Shown piece after piece: positions 34,002 to 43,446 of a stretch of 64,000 nucleotides of DNA. Each line of letters starts with the position of its first letter. Positions within the stretch are counted from its first letter, which is position 1. The notes beneath the pieces are model-generated. The model had not been told where the DNA came from, searched no databases, and saw only the letters and a list, made by a program, of their open reading frames with translations. Origin of the DNA: JBOFEH01 sp051650265 (GTDB lineage Bacteria > Bacillota > Clostridia > Lachnospirales > Cellulosilyticaceae); assembly GCA_051650265.1 (NCBI GenBank), contig JBOFIR010000082.1, positions 1-64,000 of the forward strand, given 5' to 3'. A program made the position numbers and the translations under genes.

Positions 34002-35102
34002 TTATTTTGCATTGTTTCTTATATATCTATTAGCAGGTAACCTTAGTATAAGCCCCTGTAATTCTAACTTTAATAAAATGTGTTGCACCACTTTTTCATC
34101 GATTTGACACGTCATACTGAGTGTTTCCAAGGAAGTAGGTTGCCAACTTAAACAATCATATACCATAATTTCAACTTTATCAAGTATATTCTGTTTATGA
34201 AAATCTCCATTTTCCTTATTATATTGCAATTCTCTCATAACATACTCTGGAAATTCATCCAGAATATCTTCTACACTCATAATTAATTTACAACCTTTCT
34301 GTATCAACGCATTGGTGCCTCGACTGAGTTGACTATCTATATTACCAGGCACTGCAAAAACTTCTCTATTTTGTTCTAGTGCAAGATCCGTTGTAATGAG
34401 TGAACCACTTTTTTCAGCAGCTTCAATTACAACAGTACCAAAACACATCCCACTAATGATACGATTGCGTTTTGGAAAATGAAAGGGCATGGGCTCTGTA
34501 CCTAATGAAAATTCTGAAATAACACCGCCACACCCTTGCAAGCGTTCGTAAAGTTCACGATGCCCTGCCGGGTAACAACGGTCTACACCAGTTCCTAGTA
34601 CAGCGATACTCTTTCCTCCAGCAATAGCACCCTTATGTGCCGCTTCATCTATTCCTCTAGCAAGTCCACTCACTACACAAAGCCCTCTTCGTGCCAGCTC
34701 TAGACTTAATTGTTGGGCCATACGATAGCCATATTCACTACACTTTCTTGCCCCCACTACTGCAATCATTGGCCTATCAAGTACTTGCACATCACCTTTT
34801 ACGAATAACGCCAGAGGTGGATCGTAGATTTCCTTGAGGAGTCTTGGATACCGTGCTTCTTCAATTGTCACCAGTTGTACACCTACCGTAGCGAGTTCTA
34901 GTAATTCACGCTCTATTGCTGGTAGTTCCTTTTTAAAGGAAAGAAGTCTTTCCTTTTGCCCTGCATTTAACCCAAAATCGCCTAATTGTTGGTCACTCGC
35001 CTCATAGACCCCACGCGCGTCACCAAATGCTTTCACTAAGGCATATTTGATCCCATCACTAATGTTACATTTCTGAAGCCACAGACTGTATTTTTTTTCC
35101 AT
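34002..35102 (-). CDS. dprA: DNA processing protein DprA/Smf
   Basis: 366 aa. Binds incoming single-stranded DNA and loads RecA during natural transformation; also kept in non-competent species. The Rossmann-like DprA core (about 75-290) carries PPLALFVKGD, VGARKCSEYGYRM, VVSGLARGIDEAAHKGAI and LIQKGCKLIMSVEDIL; a SAM-like N-terminal and a C-terminal winged helix (about 300-366, with LSMTCQIDEKVVQHILLKLE) complete the fold. GGTGA stands before the ATG. First gene of the dprA-topA unit, divergent from yifB/comM. Confidence 0.95.
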   Translation of the reverse strand: MEKKYSLWLQKCNISDGIKYALVKAFGDARGVYEASDQQLGDFGLNAGQKERLLSFKKELPAIERELLELATVGVQLVTIEEARYPRLLKEIYDPPLALFVKGDVQVLDRPMIAVVGARKCSEYGYRMAQQLSLELARRGLCVVSGLARGIDEAAHKGAIAGGKSIAVLGTGVDRCYPAGHRELYERLQGCGGVISEFSLGTEPMPFHFPKRNRIISGMCFGTVVIEAAEKSGSLITTDLALEQNREVFAVPGNIDSQLSRGTNALIQKGCKLIMSVEDILDEFPEYVMRELQYNKENGDFHKQNILDKVEIMVYDCLSWQPTSLETLSMTCQIDEKVVQHILLKLELQGLILRLPANRYIRNNAK

Positions 35103-35216
35103 TTGTTCACCATTATACCCTTATTTTATTTTTAAAGCTAGTTTTAGAGCAGGAATTGATTAAAAATTTCAAATTGAAACATACTTATAAAAAACGTTTT
35201 TTGAAAGGATAACCTT

Positions 35217-36731
35217 ATGTTTTGTAATTTAATCAGTTATTGCTTAAATGGGATCGAAACAATGAAAATCGCTGTTGAAATAGATTTATCACCCGGTCTC
35301 CCCGGCTTTGAAATTGTAGGGCTTCCCGACTCTGCTGTACGTGAATCAAAAGAACGCGTACGTAGTGCCATTAATAATTGCGGCTTCCATTTTCCTGTCG
35401 CACGCATCACGATCAACCTTGCACCCGCCGATGTAAAAAAAGAAGGGAGTATGTATGACCTCCCTATAGCCATAGGCATACTTTGTGCTATGGGGCTCAT
35501 TGATCCCACTGCCATTGAAAACCAGCTTTTCGTAGGTGAGCTTGCCTTAGATGGAAGTATTCGTCCTATTAGAGGTATTATTCCGCTTCTCTGTGCTGCT
35601 ACAAGCGATCATCTAGCAGCCTGTATTTCCCACTTCCCAACTATGCCCGCATTACAGCTTGAGGGAATGGTTGCACTTCATCACTTTACACATCTTCAAT
35701 CCTTAGTCACCTATTTGAACGGAACAAGTGCAGCTGCCGTCCCTCCTTCACAAGTTAGCACCATTTCTCCCTCTCCTCAAAAACATTTAGATTTTGCTGA
35801 TGTAAAGGGACAGGAACTTGCAAAAGAAGCTCTTATGGTTGCTGTTGCTGGTCACCACCATGCACTCATGATCGGGCCTCCTGGATCTGGCAAAACTATG
35901 CTCGCAAGGCGTCTATCTAACATTTTTCCCACCCTCACCAGAGATGAACTTCTAGAAGTCAATAAGATCTATAGCCTCACCCATAGTCAGGGTAATCTAT
36001 TAAATACGCGCCCTTTTCGTTCCCCACACCATAGTATATCTATGTATGGCCTTACTGGTGGTACTGCCCAGTGCAAACCAGGAGAAATTACTTTAGCACA
36101 CCGCGGGATTCTTTTTTTGGATGAACTTTTAGAATTTAGCAAAAAATCCCTTGAGATCCTACGTCAACCGCTTGAAGAAGGCCAAGTAACAATCTCACGT
36201 GCAAGGCAGAGTGTTACTTATCCCTCAGAGTTCCTACTCATTGCAGCAACCAATCCTTGTCCTTGTGGCCATTATCCTAGCAAAAAATGTCACTGTGACT
36301 ATCCAAGCATCAAAAAGTATCTGCAAAAACTTTCCGGTCCACTCTTAGAACGTATTGATATCCACATCGAAACCAATGCCGTGACATTATCTGATTTTGA
36401 CACAGATACTGTGCTGAGCACCGAGCAAATGAAGTCAAAAGTTGAAAGTGCTTTTCAGTTACAATGTAAGCGCTATGCAGCATATCCTTTTCTTTATAAT
36501 AGTCAAATTCCTACACAACTTCTTGAAACGTTTTGCCCCCTAACCCCTAATTCTCGTGAACTTCTTGATCTCTGGTTTGATCATTCGAATGCGAGTATGA
36601 GAAGCTATCACCGTGTCTTGCGTCTTGCGCGTACTATTGCAGACCTAGATCATTGCGATATTATTCAAGAACATCACGTTTCTTCTGCTATTAGCTACAG
36701 GCTCTTAGATCGTAAATTCTGGAGTGTCTAA
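35217..36731 (+). CDS. comM: YifB/ComM family Mg-chelatase-like AAA+ ATPase
   Basis: 504 aa. N-terminal Lon-like/ChlI_N region (about 20-170) with GLPGFEIVGLPDSAVRESKERV, central AAA+ module with Walker A IGPPGSGKTMLARRL (219-233), Walker B ILFLDELLEF and ISRARQSVTYPSEF, and the C-terminal Mg_chelatase_C domain; cysteine group CPCGHYPSKKCHCDYPS is the family zinc-like motif. ComM is a helicase/branch-migration factor that promotes integration of transforming DNA. AAAGGATAACCTT precedes the ATG. A TTGATT/CATACT pair upstream is a possible promoter. It is divergent from dprA, which fits their shared role. Confidence 0.94.
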   Translation: MFCNLISYCLNGIETMKIAVEIDLSPGLPGFEIVGLPDSAVRESKERVRSAINNCGFHFPVARITINLAPADVKKEGSMYDLPIAIGILCAMGLIDPTAIENQLFVGELALDGSIRPIRGIIPLLCAATSDHLAACISHFPTMPALQLEGMVALHHFTHLQSLVTYLNGTSAAAVPPSQVSTISPSPQKHLDFADVKGQELAKEALMVAVAGHHHALMIGPPGSGKTMLARRLSNIFPTLTRDELLEVNKIYSLTHSQGNLLNTRPFRSPHHSISMYGLTGGTAQCKPGEITLAHRGILFLDELLEFSKKSLEILRQPLEEGQVTISRARQSVTYPSEFLLIAATNPCPCGHYPSKKCHCDYPSIKKYLQKLSGPLLERIDIHIETNAVTLSDFDTDTVLSTEQMKSKVESAFQLQCKRYAAYPFLYNSQIPTQLLETFCPLTPNSRELLDLWFDHSNASMRSYHRVLRLARTIADLDHCDIIQEHHVSSAISYRLLDRKFWSV

Positions 36732-36733
36732 AT

Positions 36734-36769
36734 AAAAAAAGCTTTAGCATATTCGCTAAAGCTTTTTTT
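36734..36769. terminator. Bidirectional terminator, convergent junction 4
   Basis: Perfect 15-bp stem AAAAAAAGCTTTAGC / GCTAAAGCTTTTTTT with loop ATATTC. The nrdR TAG (36756-36758) is in the right arm; the comM stop is 2 bp outside the left arm. Confidence 0.93.
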
Positions 36770-37226
36770 GTTTCTTAGATTGTTTAATATGTTCTAACTC
36801 TACAATAAATTCATCAATATCTTCAAATTTTTTATAGACCGAAGCAAATCGGATATATGCCACATCATCCAGACTTTTTAGGTGCTCCATGGCAATCTCA
36901 CCAATTTGTGCAGATGTGATTTCTCTTGGTTCTAGACCGTAGATCTGATTCTCAATTTGATCTACTAATAGCTCCATCTGTGTAATCGTGATCGGCCTCT
37001 TACTACAAGACCTTACAATACCTTTGAGGAGCTTGTCACGATCGAACGGTTCCCTCGTCTGGTTATTTTTAATGACCATGATAGGCATACACTCTATTTT
37101 CTCATATGTGGTAAAGCGCTTCTCACATTTCTCACATTGTCTTCTGCGTCTGATGGACTTGTTTTCTTCTACCGGTCTGGAGTTTAGTACTTTAGACATG
37201 ATATAGCCACAATATGGACATTTCAT
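36756..37226 (-). CDS. nrdR: Transcriptional repressor NrdR
   Basis: 156 aa from the ATG at 37226, preceded by GGGAGGATTAACC; the ORF to 37241 has no such site. N-terminal zinc ribbon (CPYCG ... CEKCEKRFTTYE) and C-terminal ATP-cone (about 46-136, VIKNNQTREPFDRDKLLKGI). It senses ATP/dATP and represses ribonucleotide reductase operons through tandem NrdR boxes. Length is standard. Downstream of ylmC by 67 bp and convergent with comM. Confidence 0.97.
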   Translation of the reverse strand: MKCPYCGYIMSKVLNSRPVEENKSIRRRRQCEKCEKRFTTYEKIECMPIMVIKNNQTREPFDRDKLLKGIVRSCSKRPITITQMELLVDQIENQIYGLEPREITSAQIGEIAMEHLKSLDDVAYIRFASVYKKFEDIDEFIVELEHIKQSKKQKKL

Positions 37227-37293
37227 GGTTAATCCTCCCATATCATTAGTTTATTGTTTAAAGTTTAGCACCAAACGTTAGAAAAATCAATGA

Positions 37294-37548
37294 TTAGGGT
37301 TGCCCTAAAAATTCATTTCCTTTAAGTTCTACAAGGATAATATCTTCTCCTATCTTCTTGATATTTTCCCATGGAATGAGGTATTCCATATCTTTCCCAA
37401 ATAAACCCATCACTTTTCCCGGACCAGGTACAATCAACTTTTTAATTGTACCACTACCCCAATCAATTTCTACGTCACATATGTAACCTAATCTTGAACC
37501 ATCTAAAGTATTGATTACTTCTTTATGCTTCATATCACCTATTCTCAT
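37294..37548 (-). CDS. ylmC: YlmC/YmxH family sporulation protein (PRC-barrel)
   Basis: 84 aa. PRC-barrel-like fold, MRIGDMKHKEVINTLDGSRLG then DVEIDWGSGTIKKL and VPGPGKVMGLFGKD, and IPWENIKKIGEDIILVEL at the end: a conserved small protein of spore-formers, exact role unknown. Downstream of sigG by 94 bp, as in many Clostridia (sigE-sigG-ylmC). AAAGGGGGCTTATCC is the ribosome site. A 10-bp inverted repeat lies in the leader upstream. Confidence 0.9.
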   Translation of the reverse strand: MRIGDMKHKEVINTLDGSRLGYICDVEIDWGSGTIKKLIVPGPGKVMGLFGKDMEYLIPWENIKKIGEDIILVELKGNEFLGQP

Positions 37549-37573
37549 TGGATAAGCCCCCTTTCACATATAA

Positions 37574-37610
37574 TATATTTTGATTTATTGAAATATATGC
37601 TCAAAATATA
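37574..37610 (-). repeat. AT-rich inverted repeat before ylmC
   Basis: TATATTTTGA (37574-37583) and TCAAAATATA (37601-37610), 17 nt apart, between sigG and ylmC. Could be a regulator site or a weak RNA stem; AT-rich so chance is possible. Confidence 0.3.
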
Positions 37611-37642
37611 CGATAATTTTGTGATAAAGGGGCCTCTTTGAA

Positions 37643-38416
37643 CTAGATATACTTTTTCATATGCTTAAGAGCGGTTTTCTCTAGACGAGATACTTGAGCT
37701 TGTGAAATTCCAATTTCATCAGCAACTTCCATCTGTGTTTTTCCTGCAAAAAATCTAAGCGTTAAAATATGCTTTTCTCGTTCATTTAATCGCTTCATTG
37801 CTTCTTTTAATGAAATATTCTCTAACCAGATATCATCTTGATTCTTCTCATCACTTACTTGATCCATAATATACAAAGCATCACTTTCATCATGGTACAC
37901 AGGTTCAAATAATGAAATAGGATCTTGAATAGCATCTAATGCAAATACCACATCTTCCTTAGCAATTCCGAGTTCTGCTGCAATCTCTTGAATATCAGGT
38001 TCTTTGGCATTTTGCCTTGTCAATCGCTCTTTTGCTTGAAGTGCTTTATAAGCCGTATCACGTAAAGAGCGACTTACACGAATGGAATTATTATCTCGTA
38101 AGTATCTTCTAATTTCCCCAATAATCATAGGAACGGCATAAGTAGAAAATTTGACATTTTGCGTTACATCAAAATTATCGATTGCTTTGATCAAGCCGAT
38201 GCACCCTACTTGAAACAAATCATCTACGTGCTCTCCCCTATTATTGAAGCGCTGAATCACACTGAGTACAAGCCTAAGATTCCCATAAATATACTCTTCT
38301 CTTGCTCTAAGATCCCCCTGCTCGATAAGGTTGAATAGGATCTCTTTGCGTTCGTTGCTCAGGACAGGTAATTTAGCCGTATTGACACCACAAATCTCTA
38401 CTTTGTTAATTGCCAT
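37643..38416 (-). CDS. sigG: Forespore sigma factor SigG
   Basis: 257 aa sigma-70 family. Region 2: YIYGNLRLVLSVIQRFNNRGEHVDDLFQVGCIGLIKAIDNFD and FSTYAVPMIIGEIRRYLRDN; region 3 ISLFEPVYHDE; region 4 HILTLRFFAGKTQMEVADEIGISQAQVSRLEK with the HTH. MAINKVEICGVNTAKLPVLS at the start is the SigG-specific N-terminus. It runs late forespore transcription. Distance to sigE is 82 bp; sigE-sigG order is conserved in spore-formers. AGGAGGAATCTGC is the ribosome site. Confidence 0.97.
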   Translation of the reverse strand: MAINKVEICGVNTAKLPVLSNERKEILFNLIEQGDLRAREEYIYGNLRLVLSVIQRFNNRGEHVDDLFQVGCIGLIKAIDNFDVTQNVKFSTYAVPMIIGEIRRYLRDNNSIRVSRSLRDTAYKALQAKERLTRQNAKEPDIQEIAAELGIAKEDVVFALDAIQDPISLFEPVYHDESDALYIMDQVSDEKNQDDIWLENISLKEAMKRLNEREKHILTLRFFAGKTQMEVADEIGISQAQVSRLEKTALKHMKKYI

Positions 38417-38498
38417 GCAGATTCCTCCTAGTTGTACGTTAAAGTATTACTTTAGTCTCTATTAAGCATTACCATCCAACTTTGAATTATACATACAC

Positions 38499-39239
38499 CT
38501 AACTCATTCTATTAATTTCCTTTTTCAATCTTAATATAATCTTCTTTTCAAGTCTTGAAATATAAGATTGGGAAATTCCAAGCATATCAGCGACTTCTTT
38601 CTGTGTTTTTTCCTTACCTTGTGTCCCAAATCCAAAGCGTAGTTCCACAATCTCTCGCTCTCTAGAAGAAAGTTTTAAAAGTGCTTCTTTAAGTAATGTC
38701 TTATCTACTTCCTCTTCAATATTACGCGAAGTCACATCACCTTCTGTTCCCAGTATATCTGACAATAAAAGCTCATTGCCATCCCAGTCAACATTAAGCG
38801 GTTCATCAATAGAAATTTCGATCTTGAGTTTGTTAGTTCTTCGAAGATACATCAAAATTTCATTTTCAATGCACCGTGACGCATAAGTTGCCAATTTGAT
38901 TTTCTTATGTGGATTGAATGTATTAATCGCTTTAATCAGACCTATGGTTCCTATAGAAATCAAATCTTCCATTCCGATTCCTGTATTTTCGAACTTTCTC
39001 GCGATATAAACCACAAGCCTCAGATTACGCTCAATCAATGTATTTCTAATGGTTTCAAGTGCTTCACATCCTGGTTCCAAATCACAAATCGCCTGAATGA
39101 GTCCCTCTTCCTCATCTTTACTTAGGGGCGGCGGCAGAACTTCACTCCCGCCAATATAATGAATTTCACCTGCGCATCCTTTTAAAATCTTTAGTAGCCG
39201 ATACTTCAGCTTGAACCAAATTGTCATCAATCTTTTCAT
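38499..39239 (-). CDS. sigE: Mother-cell sigma factor SigE (precursor)
   Basis: 246 aa. The hydrophobic, basic N-terminal pro-sequence ([20 protein letters not shown]) is the membrane-targeting segment cleaved by SpoIIGA. Then region 2 ([56 protein letters not shown]), region 3, and region 4 HTH ending in [18 protein letters not shown]. It drives early mother-cell gene expression. It is 16 bp downstream of spoIIGA in the conserved spoIIGA-sigE pair. Confidence 0.97.
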   Translation of the reverse strand: MKRLMTIWFKLKYRLLKILKGCAGEIHYIGGSEVLPPPLSKDEEEGLIQAICDLEPGCEALETIRNTLIERNLRLVVYIARKFENTGIGMEDLISIGTIGLIKAINTFNPHKKIKLATYASRCIENEILMYLRRTNKLKIEISIDEPLNVDWDGNELLLSDILGTEGDVTSRNIEEEVDKTLLKEALLKLSSREREIVELRFGFGTQGKEKTQKEVADMLGISQSYISRLEKKIILRLKKEINRMS

Positions 39240-39255
39240 CCACCATTCCCCCTTC

Positions 39256-40125
39256 TTAAGACTTCACATATTCAGGATGTATGAGCATATCATATACATC
39301 TCCGTTAAACAATTTACCAAAATGAATTGCTACAATGCCCCCTTCAATCACCTTTTCAAAACATCCCCGTTTCACATACATCTTTTCTATTGGTATTCCT
39401 ACTATGATTCCATCTTTACATCCAATGCTACTAAATGGAATCAAATAGTATTTTTCATCCTTACGTCCTTCTAACAGTTCTAGTGCACTTTCTATTCCTT
39501 GTGCCTCACAGACTTTCAAGAACTGTCGTTGGCTATCAGATAAGATGCGCTCTATACTGCCATAATCTGCTATCATAACAGGTTGTTGATCCAATGTGGT
39601 ATATAATCGGTTACCTGTATCTAAGTACCCCCACAGTGTCCTTTTTTGGTTTCCCTGGCATATGATCACCTCGTATTCAAAATAAGGTGTGATCAATCGC
39701 TTTTTAACAAATCCCATGAGCAAAAAAAGCACCAAACAAAGGAACATCCCTGTACCAAGTGGTAACCATACCGATACATTCGTTTTACTTCCTATAATAA
39801 AGTACAAATTAAAACTTACTCCACCTACTACTGCAGCTACAATGGTAGCTACGATATAAGTTTTAATAAACACTTTAAAATCTTTTGGACGATACAAGTA
39901 TAAAATAGATAAAATAGGCACGATAAGCTGTAAAAGAAAAATAGGTATCTGATCAGTCCAAAGTATAATAATGCCCAGACAGTAGATGAGTGCTGCCAAC
40001 AAACTTGCTACAAAAACTTTCCATGCGGATACCCTATAGCCTAATAACTTACTACTCATCCAGAAAATCATATAATCCATGACTAAGTTTAGTAAAAATA
40101 ACATATCTATATATATGACTTGCAT
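39256..40125 (-). CDS. spoIIGA: Sigma-E processing peptidase SpoIIGA
   Basis: 289 aa. N-terminal half with about five membrane helices (10-150) and a C-terminal aspartic protease-like domain with the DTG motif in [11 protein letters not shown] (D169). Cleaves the pro-sequence of SigE when signalled by Spo[22 protein letters not shown] is the family N-terminus. CGGGGGGATAAAA is the ribosome site. Located 123 bp after ftsZ with a terminator between, so it has its own promoter; a TACAAT (40157-40162) is present, a 0A-type site is not evident. Confidence 0.95.
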   Translation of the reverse strand: MQVIYIDMLFLLNLVMDYMIFWMSSKLLGYRVSAWKVFVASLLAALIYCLGIIILWTDQIPIFLLQLIVPILSILYLYRPKDFKVFIKTYIVATIVAAVVGGVSFNLYFIIGSKTNVSVWLPLGTGMFLCLVLFLLMGFVKKRLITPYFEYEVIICQGNQKRTLWGYLDTGNRLYTTLDQQPVMIADYGSIERILSDSQRQFLKVCEAQGIESALELLEGRKDEKYYLIPFSSIGCKDGIIVGIPIEKMYVKRGCFEKVIEGGIVAIHFGKLFNGDVYDMLIHPEYVKS

Positions 40126-40203
40126 TTTTATCCCCCCGTATTTCCTTACAAAGACTATTGTATATGAATTAAGTTACAAATTTTGTAAAATTTAATAAAC
40201 TCC

Positions 40204-40236
40204 AAAAAAAAAAGATACGACATTAATCGTATCTTT
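40204..40236 (-). terminator. ftsZ terminator
   Basis: 10-bp stem AAAGATACGA (40211-40220) / TCGTATCTTT (40227-40236), loop CATTAA, then T-run on the minus strand. Begins 12 bp after the ftsZ stop and separates the division cluster from spoIIGA. Confidence 0.92.
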
Positions 40237-40248
40237 TATCTTTATTTC

Positions 40249-41358
40249 TTATCGTGATCTTCTCAAGAATTGTGGAATTTCCACGTGTACTTCTTGAGCT
40301 ACTGGTTTTTGTTGTGGTTGTGTACTTGTAGCTTGTACAACTGGTGTCGTTTGAACAGGCGTAGCTGTTTGTGCAACTGGTGGTGCATTAAAACTCACCT
40401 CGTGGTTTTGGAAATCTGTCGCAATAACAGTGATGACAATTTCATCACCTAATTCGTCATTAATTGATGTACCAAAGATAATCTCAGCATCTGGATCTAC
40501 TGAATCACAGATTAAGTTGGCTGCTAGATTTGCTTCCATAAGTCCAAGTGATTCACCACCTGCCATGTTGATCAGTACACCTCTTGCCCCATTGATTGTT
40601 GTATCAAGAAGCGGACTACTAATCGCTTGTTTGATCGCCTCTTCTGCTCTATTTTCACCTGCAGCACGACCAATTCCCATATGAGCAATACCTTTACTGC
40701 TCATAATTGTACTTACATCTGCAAAGTCAAGGTTAATAACCCCTGGTTTTGAAATCAGATCAGCAATACCTTGTACACCTTGTTGTAACACATCATCTGC
40801 TTTACTAAAAGCATCAATCATAGTTGTTTTCTTATCAATAACTTGAAGGATTTTATCATTAGGAATGATCACAAGGGTATCTACATATTTTTTAAGTTCT
40901 TCAATACCTTTTTCAGCATTGACCATACGTTTTCTACCTTCAAATGTGAAAGGTTTTGTTACAACCCCAACAGTTAAAATACCTTGTTCTTTTGCCATGC
41001 TAGCAATGACAGGTGCTGCACCTGTCCCTGTTCCTCCGCCCATACCAGCAGTTACAAAGAGCATATCTGTTCCTTTGATTGCTTGTACAATTTCTTCACG
41101 GCTTTCTTCAGCAGATTTTGTACCTACTTCAGGCTTTGCACCTGCGCCTAATCCTCTTGTTGTCTTTTCACCAATTTGGATTTTTACTGGTGCTTTTGAA
41201 CGCGTTAACGCCTGATGATCTGTATTTATTGTAATAAATTCAACACCTGCAAGGCCTTTTTCAAGCATACGATCAACGGCATTATTTCCACCGCCACCTA
41301 CACCTATAACTTTAATTTGTGCACCTTGGCACTGATTTTCTATAAACATTTCGAGCAA
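40249..41358 (-). CDS. ftsZ: Cell division protein FtsZ, TTG start
   Basis: 369 aa tubulin-like GTPase that forms the Z ring. GTP-binding signature GGGTGTG (107-113), T-loop NTDHQAL and catalytic [11 protein letters not shown]; the C-terminal tail is a Gln/Pro/Thr-rich linker (about 325-355) and the conserved peptide IPQFLRRSR, which binds FtsA/SepF/EzrA-type partners. The start is TTG at 41358: GGGGGAG lies 6 nt before it and the N-terminal MLE matches B. subtilis FtsZ, while the next ATG (41349) is 15 nt away. ftsA is not in the cluster. ftsQ is upstream. Confidence 0.96.
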   Translation of the reverse strand: MLEMFIENQCQGAQIKVIGVGGGGNNAVDRMLEKGLAGVEFITINTDHQALTRSKAPVKIQIGEKTTRGLGAGAKPEVGTKSAEESREEIVQAIKGTDMLFVTAGMGGGTGTGAAPVIASMAKEQGILTVGVVTKPFTFEGRKRMVNAEKGIEELKKYVDTLVIIPNDKILQVIDKKTTMIDAFSKADDVLQQGVQGIADLISKPGVINLDFADVSTIMSSKGIAHMGIGRAAGENRAEEAIKQAISSPLLDTTINGARGVLINMAGGESLGLMEANLAANLICDSVDPDAEIIFGTSINDELGDEIVITVIATDFQNHEVSFNAPPVAQTATPVQTTPVVQATSTQPQQKPVAQEVHVEIPQFLRRSR

Positions 41359-41402
41359 AGTCTTCTCCCCCTTATGTAAAAATAGGATTCTTTAATAGTA
41401 TG

Positions 41403-41430
41403 TATTTATGATGTTTAGATTATTTGTCAA
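41403..41430 (-). promoter_or_regulatory. Candidate ftsZ promoter
   Basis: Minus strand perfect TTGACA (41425-41430), 16-nt spacer, weak TAAATA (41403-41408). It lies in the 99-bp ftsQ-ftsZ gap, about 50 bp before ftsZ, suggesting ftsZ is also transcribed on its own. Confidence 0.45.
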
Positions 41431-41457
41431 CAAAATAGACTGAAGTAAATTCACCCA

Positions 41458-42171
41458 CTAAGTGAGTGGTGTAAGAATGGCTTGTCCATTTACGACATAT
41501 GACAAATCCAGTACACCCATCGGATATTTCTCATGGATTTGTGCTAACCATCCTACTTTTTTGTCAAAATCTCTGATATTACCAATTATAACATCTAACT
41601 TATCAACATACAAGTGAATTTGTTCGAGATTAGATACATCCATACTATTGATTTTTGTGTCATACTCATGCTTTTTTAAGGTATTCATCATTTCAACAAC
41701 CACCAAGAAATTGTCCTCATTTTCAAGTGGCAACACTTCACCTAATCTAAACTTTGTAAATTTTAACCCCTCTATAATAGGAAGCTTTAGATAGGGCTGA
41801 CTCACCTGTTCTAAGACTTGTCCTTTTTCCCCTAAACAAAGATACGCGCCCACAAACTTTACATATCCTATAGGTTTATGCTCGGTCACTTCAATTGTAA
41901 GCTTATTAGGAAAAGCCGTCACAATTTCTGCTTCCGCTACATATGGTAGTTTTTTTAGTTCTTCTACTGCCTGCTCTTTTCTGACCGTCAATATATGACT
42001 TTTTGTCTTAATTTGTGATGCATTGATGACATCTTCTGCACTATAAACACTTGTCCCCTTTACTTCAATGGCACCTATAGACCACACAGGCAAAAAGAAA
42101 AGTACCATACCAGCTAAGACTGACATAGCAATACCATACATCACTTTTTTTGTAGTGATTTGATAACTCAC
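41458..42171 (-). CDS. ftsQ: Cell division protein FtsQ/DivIB, GTG start
   Basis: 237 aa from the GTG at 42171, which has AAAGGAGG 9 nt upstream and lies past the intergenic hairpin; the longer ORF to 42270 would read through that hairpin into ftsW. One transmembrane helix (about 10-30: VMYGIAMSVLAGMVLFF), then the POTRA region (IGAIEVKGTSVYSAEDVINASQI), the beta domain and a C-terminal tail. Stabilises the FtsL-DivIC-FtsQ complex of the division septum. Between ftsW and ftsZ, a common position; murG/murB are absent here. Confidence 0.9.
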   Translation of the reverse strand: MSYQITTKKVMYGIAMSVLAGMVLFFLPVWSIGAIEVKGTSVYSAEDVINASQIKTKSHILTVRKEQAVEELKKLPYVAEAEIVTAFPNKLTIEVTEHKPIGYVKFVGAYLCLGEKGQVLEQVSQPYLKLPIIEGLKFTKFRLGEVLPLENEDNFLVVVEMMNTLKKHEYDTKINSMDVSNLEQIHLYVDKLDVIIGNIRDFDKKVGWLAQIHEKYPMGVLDLSYVVNGQAILTPLT

Positions 42172-42192
42172 GTCAATAAGCCTCCTTTCAAC

Positions 42193-42225
42193 TATAGGGT
42201 GGCCCCTCTGAGGGACCACCCTATA
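42193..42225 (-). promoter_or_regulatory. Hairpin between ftsW and ftsQ
   Basis: TATAGGGTGG (42193-42202) pairs with CCACCCTATA (42216-42225) and, past one mismatch, CCCT pairs AGGG around a CTG loop. No T-run follows on the minus strand, so not a classical terminator; it sits 7 nt before the ftsQ Shine-Dalgarno (42181-42188). A processing, stability or translation-control hairpin is likely. Confidence 0.65.
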
Positions 42226-42229
42226 ACTT

Positions 42230-43441
42230 TTATCTTGTAGGTTTTTTGATATCCGCCATTCGAGATACATTAATCAGTAGTCCCAATGAGCCTAATAACA
42301 TAACAAGTGCTGATCCCCCATAACTAATAAGCGGAAGCTGCATACCCGTTGTTGGAATTGTATTTGTATTTACTGCCATATTAATGAGGACCTGTATGCC
42401 CACCATACTCGATATACCGGTTGCTAGAAGTGCACCAAACAAATCATATGCATTGGAGGCTATGGAAAGCCCCCGTAGTACCAGTACTGCGTAGGTGAGC
42501 ATAAGTATGGCTGCCCCCACCAGTCCCAATTCCTCGCAGATCACTGCAAAGATAATATCATTATGCGGTTCTGGTAAGAATCCTAATTTCTGAACACCGA
42601 GTCCAAGTCCAAGTCCAAACAAACCACCTGATCCTACAGCATAAAGCGATTGAATTGGCTGATAACCGCCTCCTGTTTCATCTAACCACGGATCTTTCCA
42701 TACTCGGATACGATCCATACGATATTGTTTGAAAACTTGACCTTTCCATCCTTCAAACTCTACATTAGGATCTGAAGTCATGGCTAAATTATATACCCAT
42801 ACAACGACAAATACCCCCAACAAAATAGCTGCTATGTAATACCACACTTTTGGTGTGGAAACAAACAAGATAATAAACCCTACAGACCCAACAACAATAG
42901 CAGAGCTAAGATTCTCTATCAAAATAAGCCCCGTTGGAATCAAAATGATAACTGCACCGATCACTACGTATTTAAGCTGGTGCATACGATTTCTAAAGCG
43001 TACGATGTACGCTGCTAACATAATGATCATTGCAATCTTTGCAAGTTCAGACGGCTGAAACGTAATCCCACCAGGAAGTTGAATCCAGCGTGTTGCCCCT
43101 TTGCTAGATGTCCCTATCACGAACAAACTGGCCGATAACCCTAATGCAAAGATGTAAATAGCAGTAGCAATCTTAAAATTCGAGAAGTATCGATAATTAA
43201 ATCGATATGCAACAAAAAGCATTGCACAAATTCCAAGCACTGCAAAAATCCCTTGTTTCCTTGCAAACATGAGTGGATCCTTGCCATCCGTAATATTCAT
43301 GGCATAGTAGTGACTTGCACTATAAACCATTACAACACCAAAACAAACTAACATAATGACCACTGCAATAAGCAATAAGTCTGGTGTACGCTTAGCTGAT
43401 CCCTTTATCTTTTTTGTAGAAGGTTGCTTTTTTCTCTTCAT
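42230..43441 (-). CDS. ftsW: Peptidoglycan polymerase FtsW (SEDS)
   Basis: 403 aa from the ATG at 43441 (AAGGGTGAGGCAC upstream); a GTG at 43450 overlapping murD is an alternative. SEDS-family glycosyltransferase with ten predicted membrane helices, polymerising lipid II together with a class B PBP. Family motifs: SSKGATRWIQLPGGITFQPSE (about 110-130), a large extracellular loop with WKDPWLDETGGGYQPIQSLYAVGSGGLFG, and the C-terminal TTGMQLPLISYGGSA. In spore-formers a close paralogue is SpoVE; sequence alone does not separate them. Follows murD with overlap or near contact. Confidence 0.93.
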   Translation of the reverse strand: MKRKKQPSTKKIKGSAKRTPDLLLIAVVIMLVCFGVVMVYSASHYYAMNITDGKDPLMFARKQGIFAVLGICAMLFVAYRFNYRYFSNFKIATAIYIFALGLSASLFVIGTSSKGATRWIQLPGGITFQPSELAKIAMIIMLAAYIVRFRNRMHQLKYVVIGAVIILIPTGLILIENLSSAIVVGSVGFIILFVSTPKVWYYIAAILLGVFVVVWVYNLAMTSDPNVEFEGWKGQVFKQYRMDRIRVWKDPWLDETGGGYQPIQSLYAVGSGGLFGLGLGLGVQKLGFLPEPHNDIIFAVICEELGLVGAAILMLTYAVLVLRGLSIASNAYDLFGALLATGISSMVGIQVLINMAVNTNTIPTTGMQLPLISYGGSALVMLLGSLGLLINVSRMADIKKPTR

Positions 43442-43446
43442 GTGCC

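Noticed and set aside
35112..35117. TATAAT (minus) as a dprA promoter
   Set aside because: It lies 10 bp from the dprA ATG with no room for a leader and no -35.
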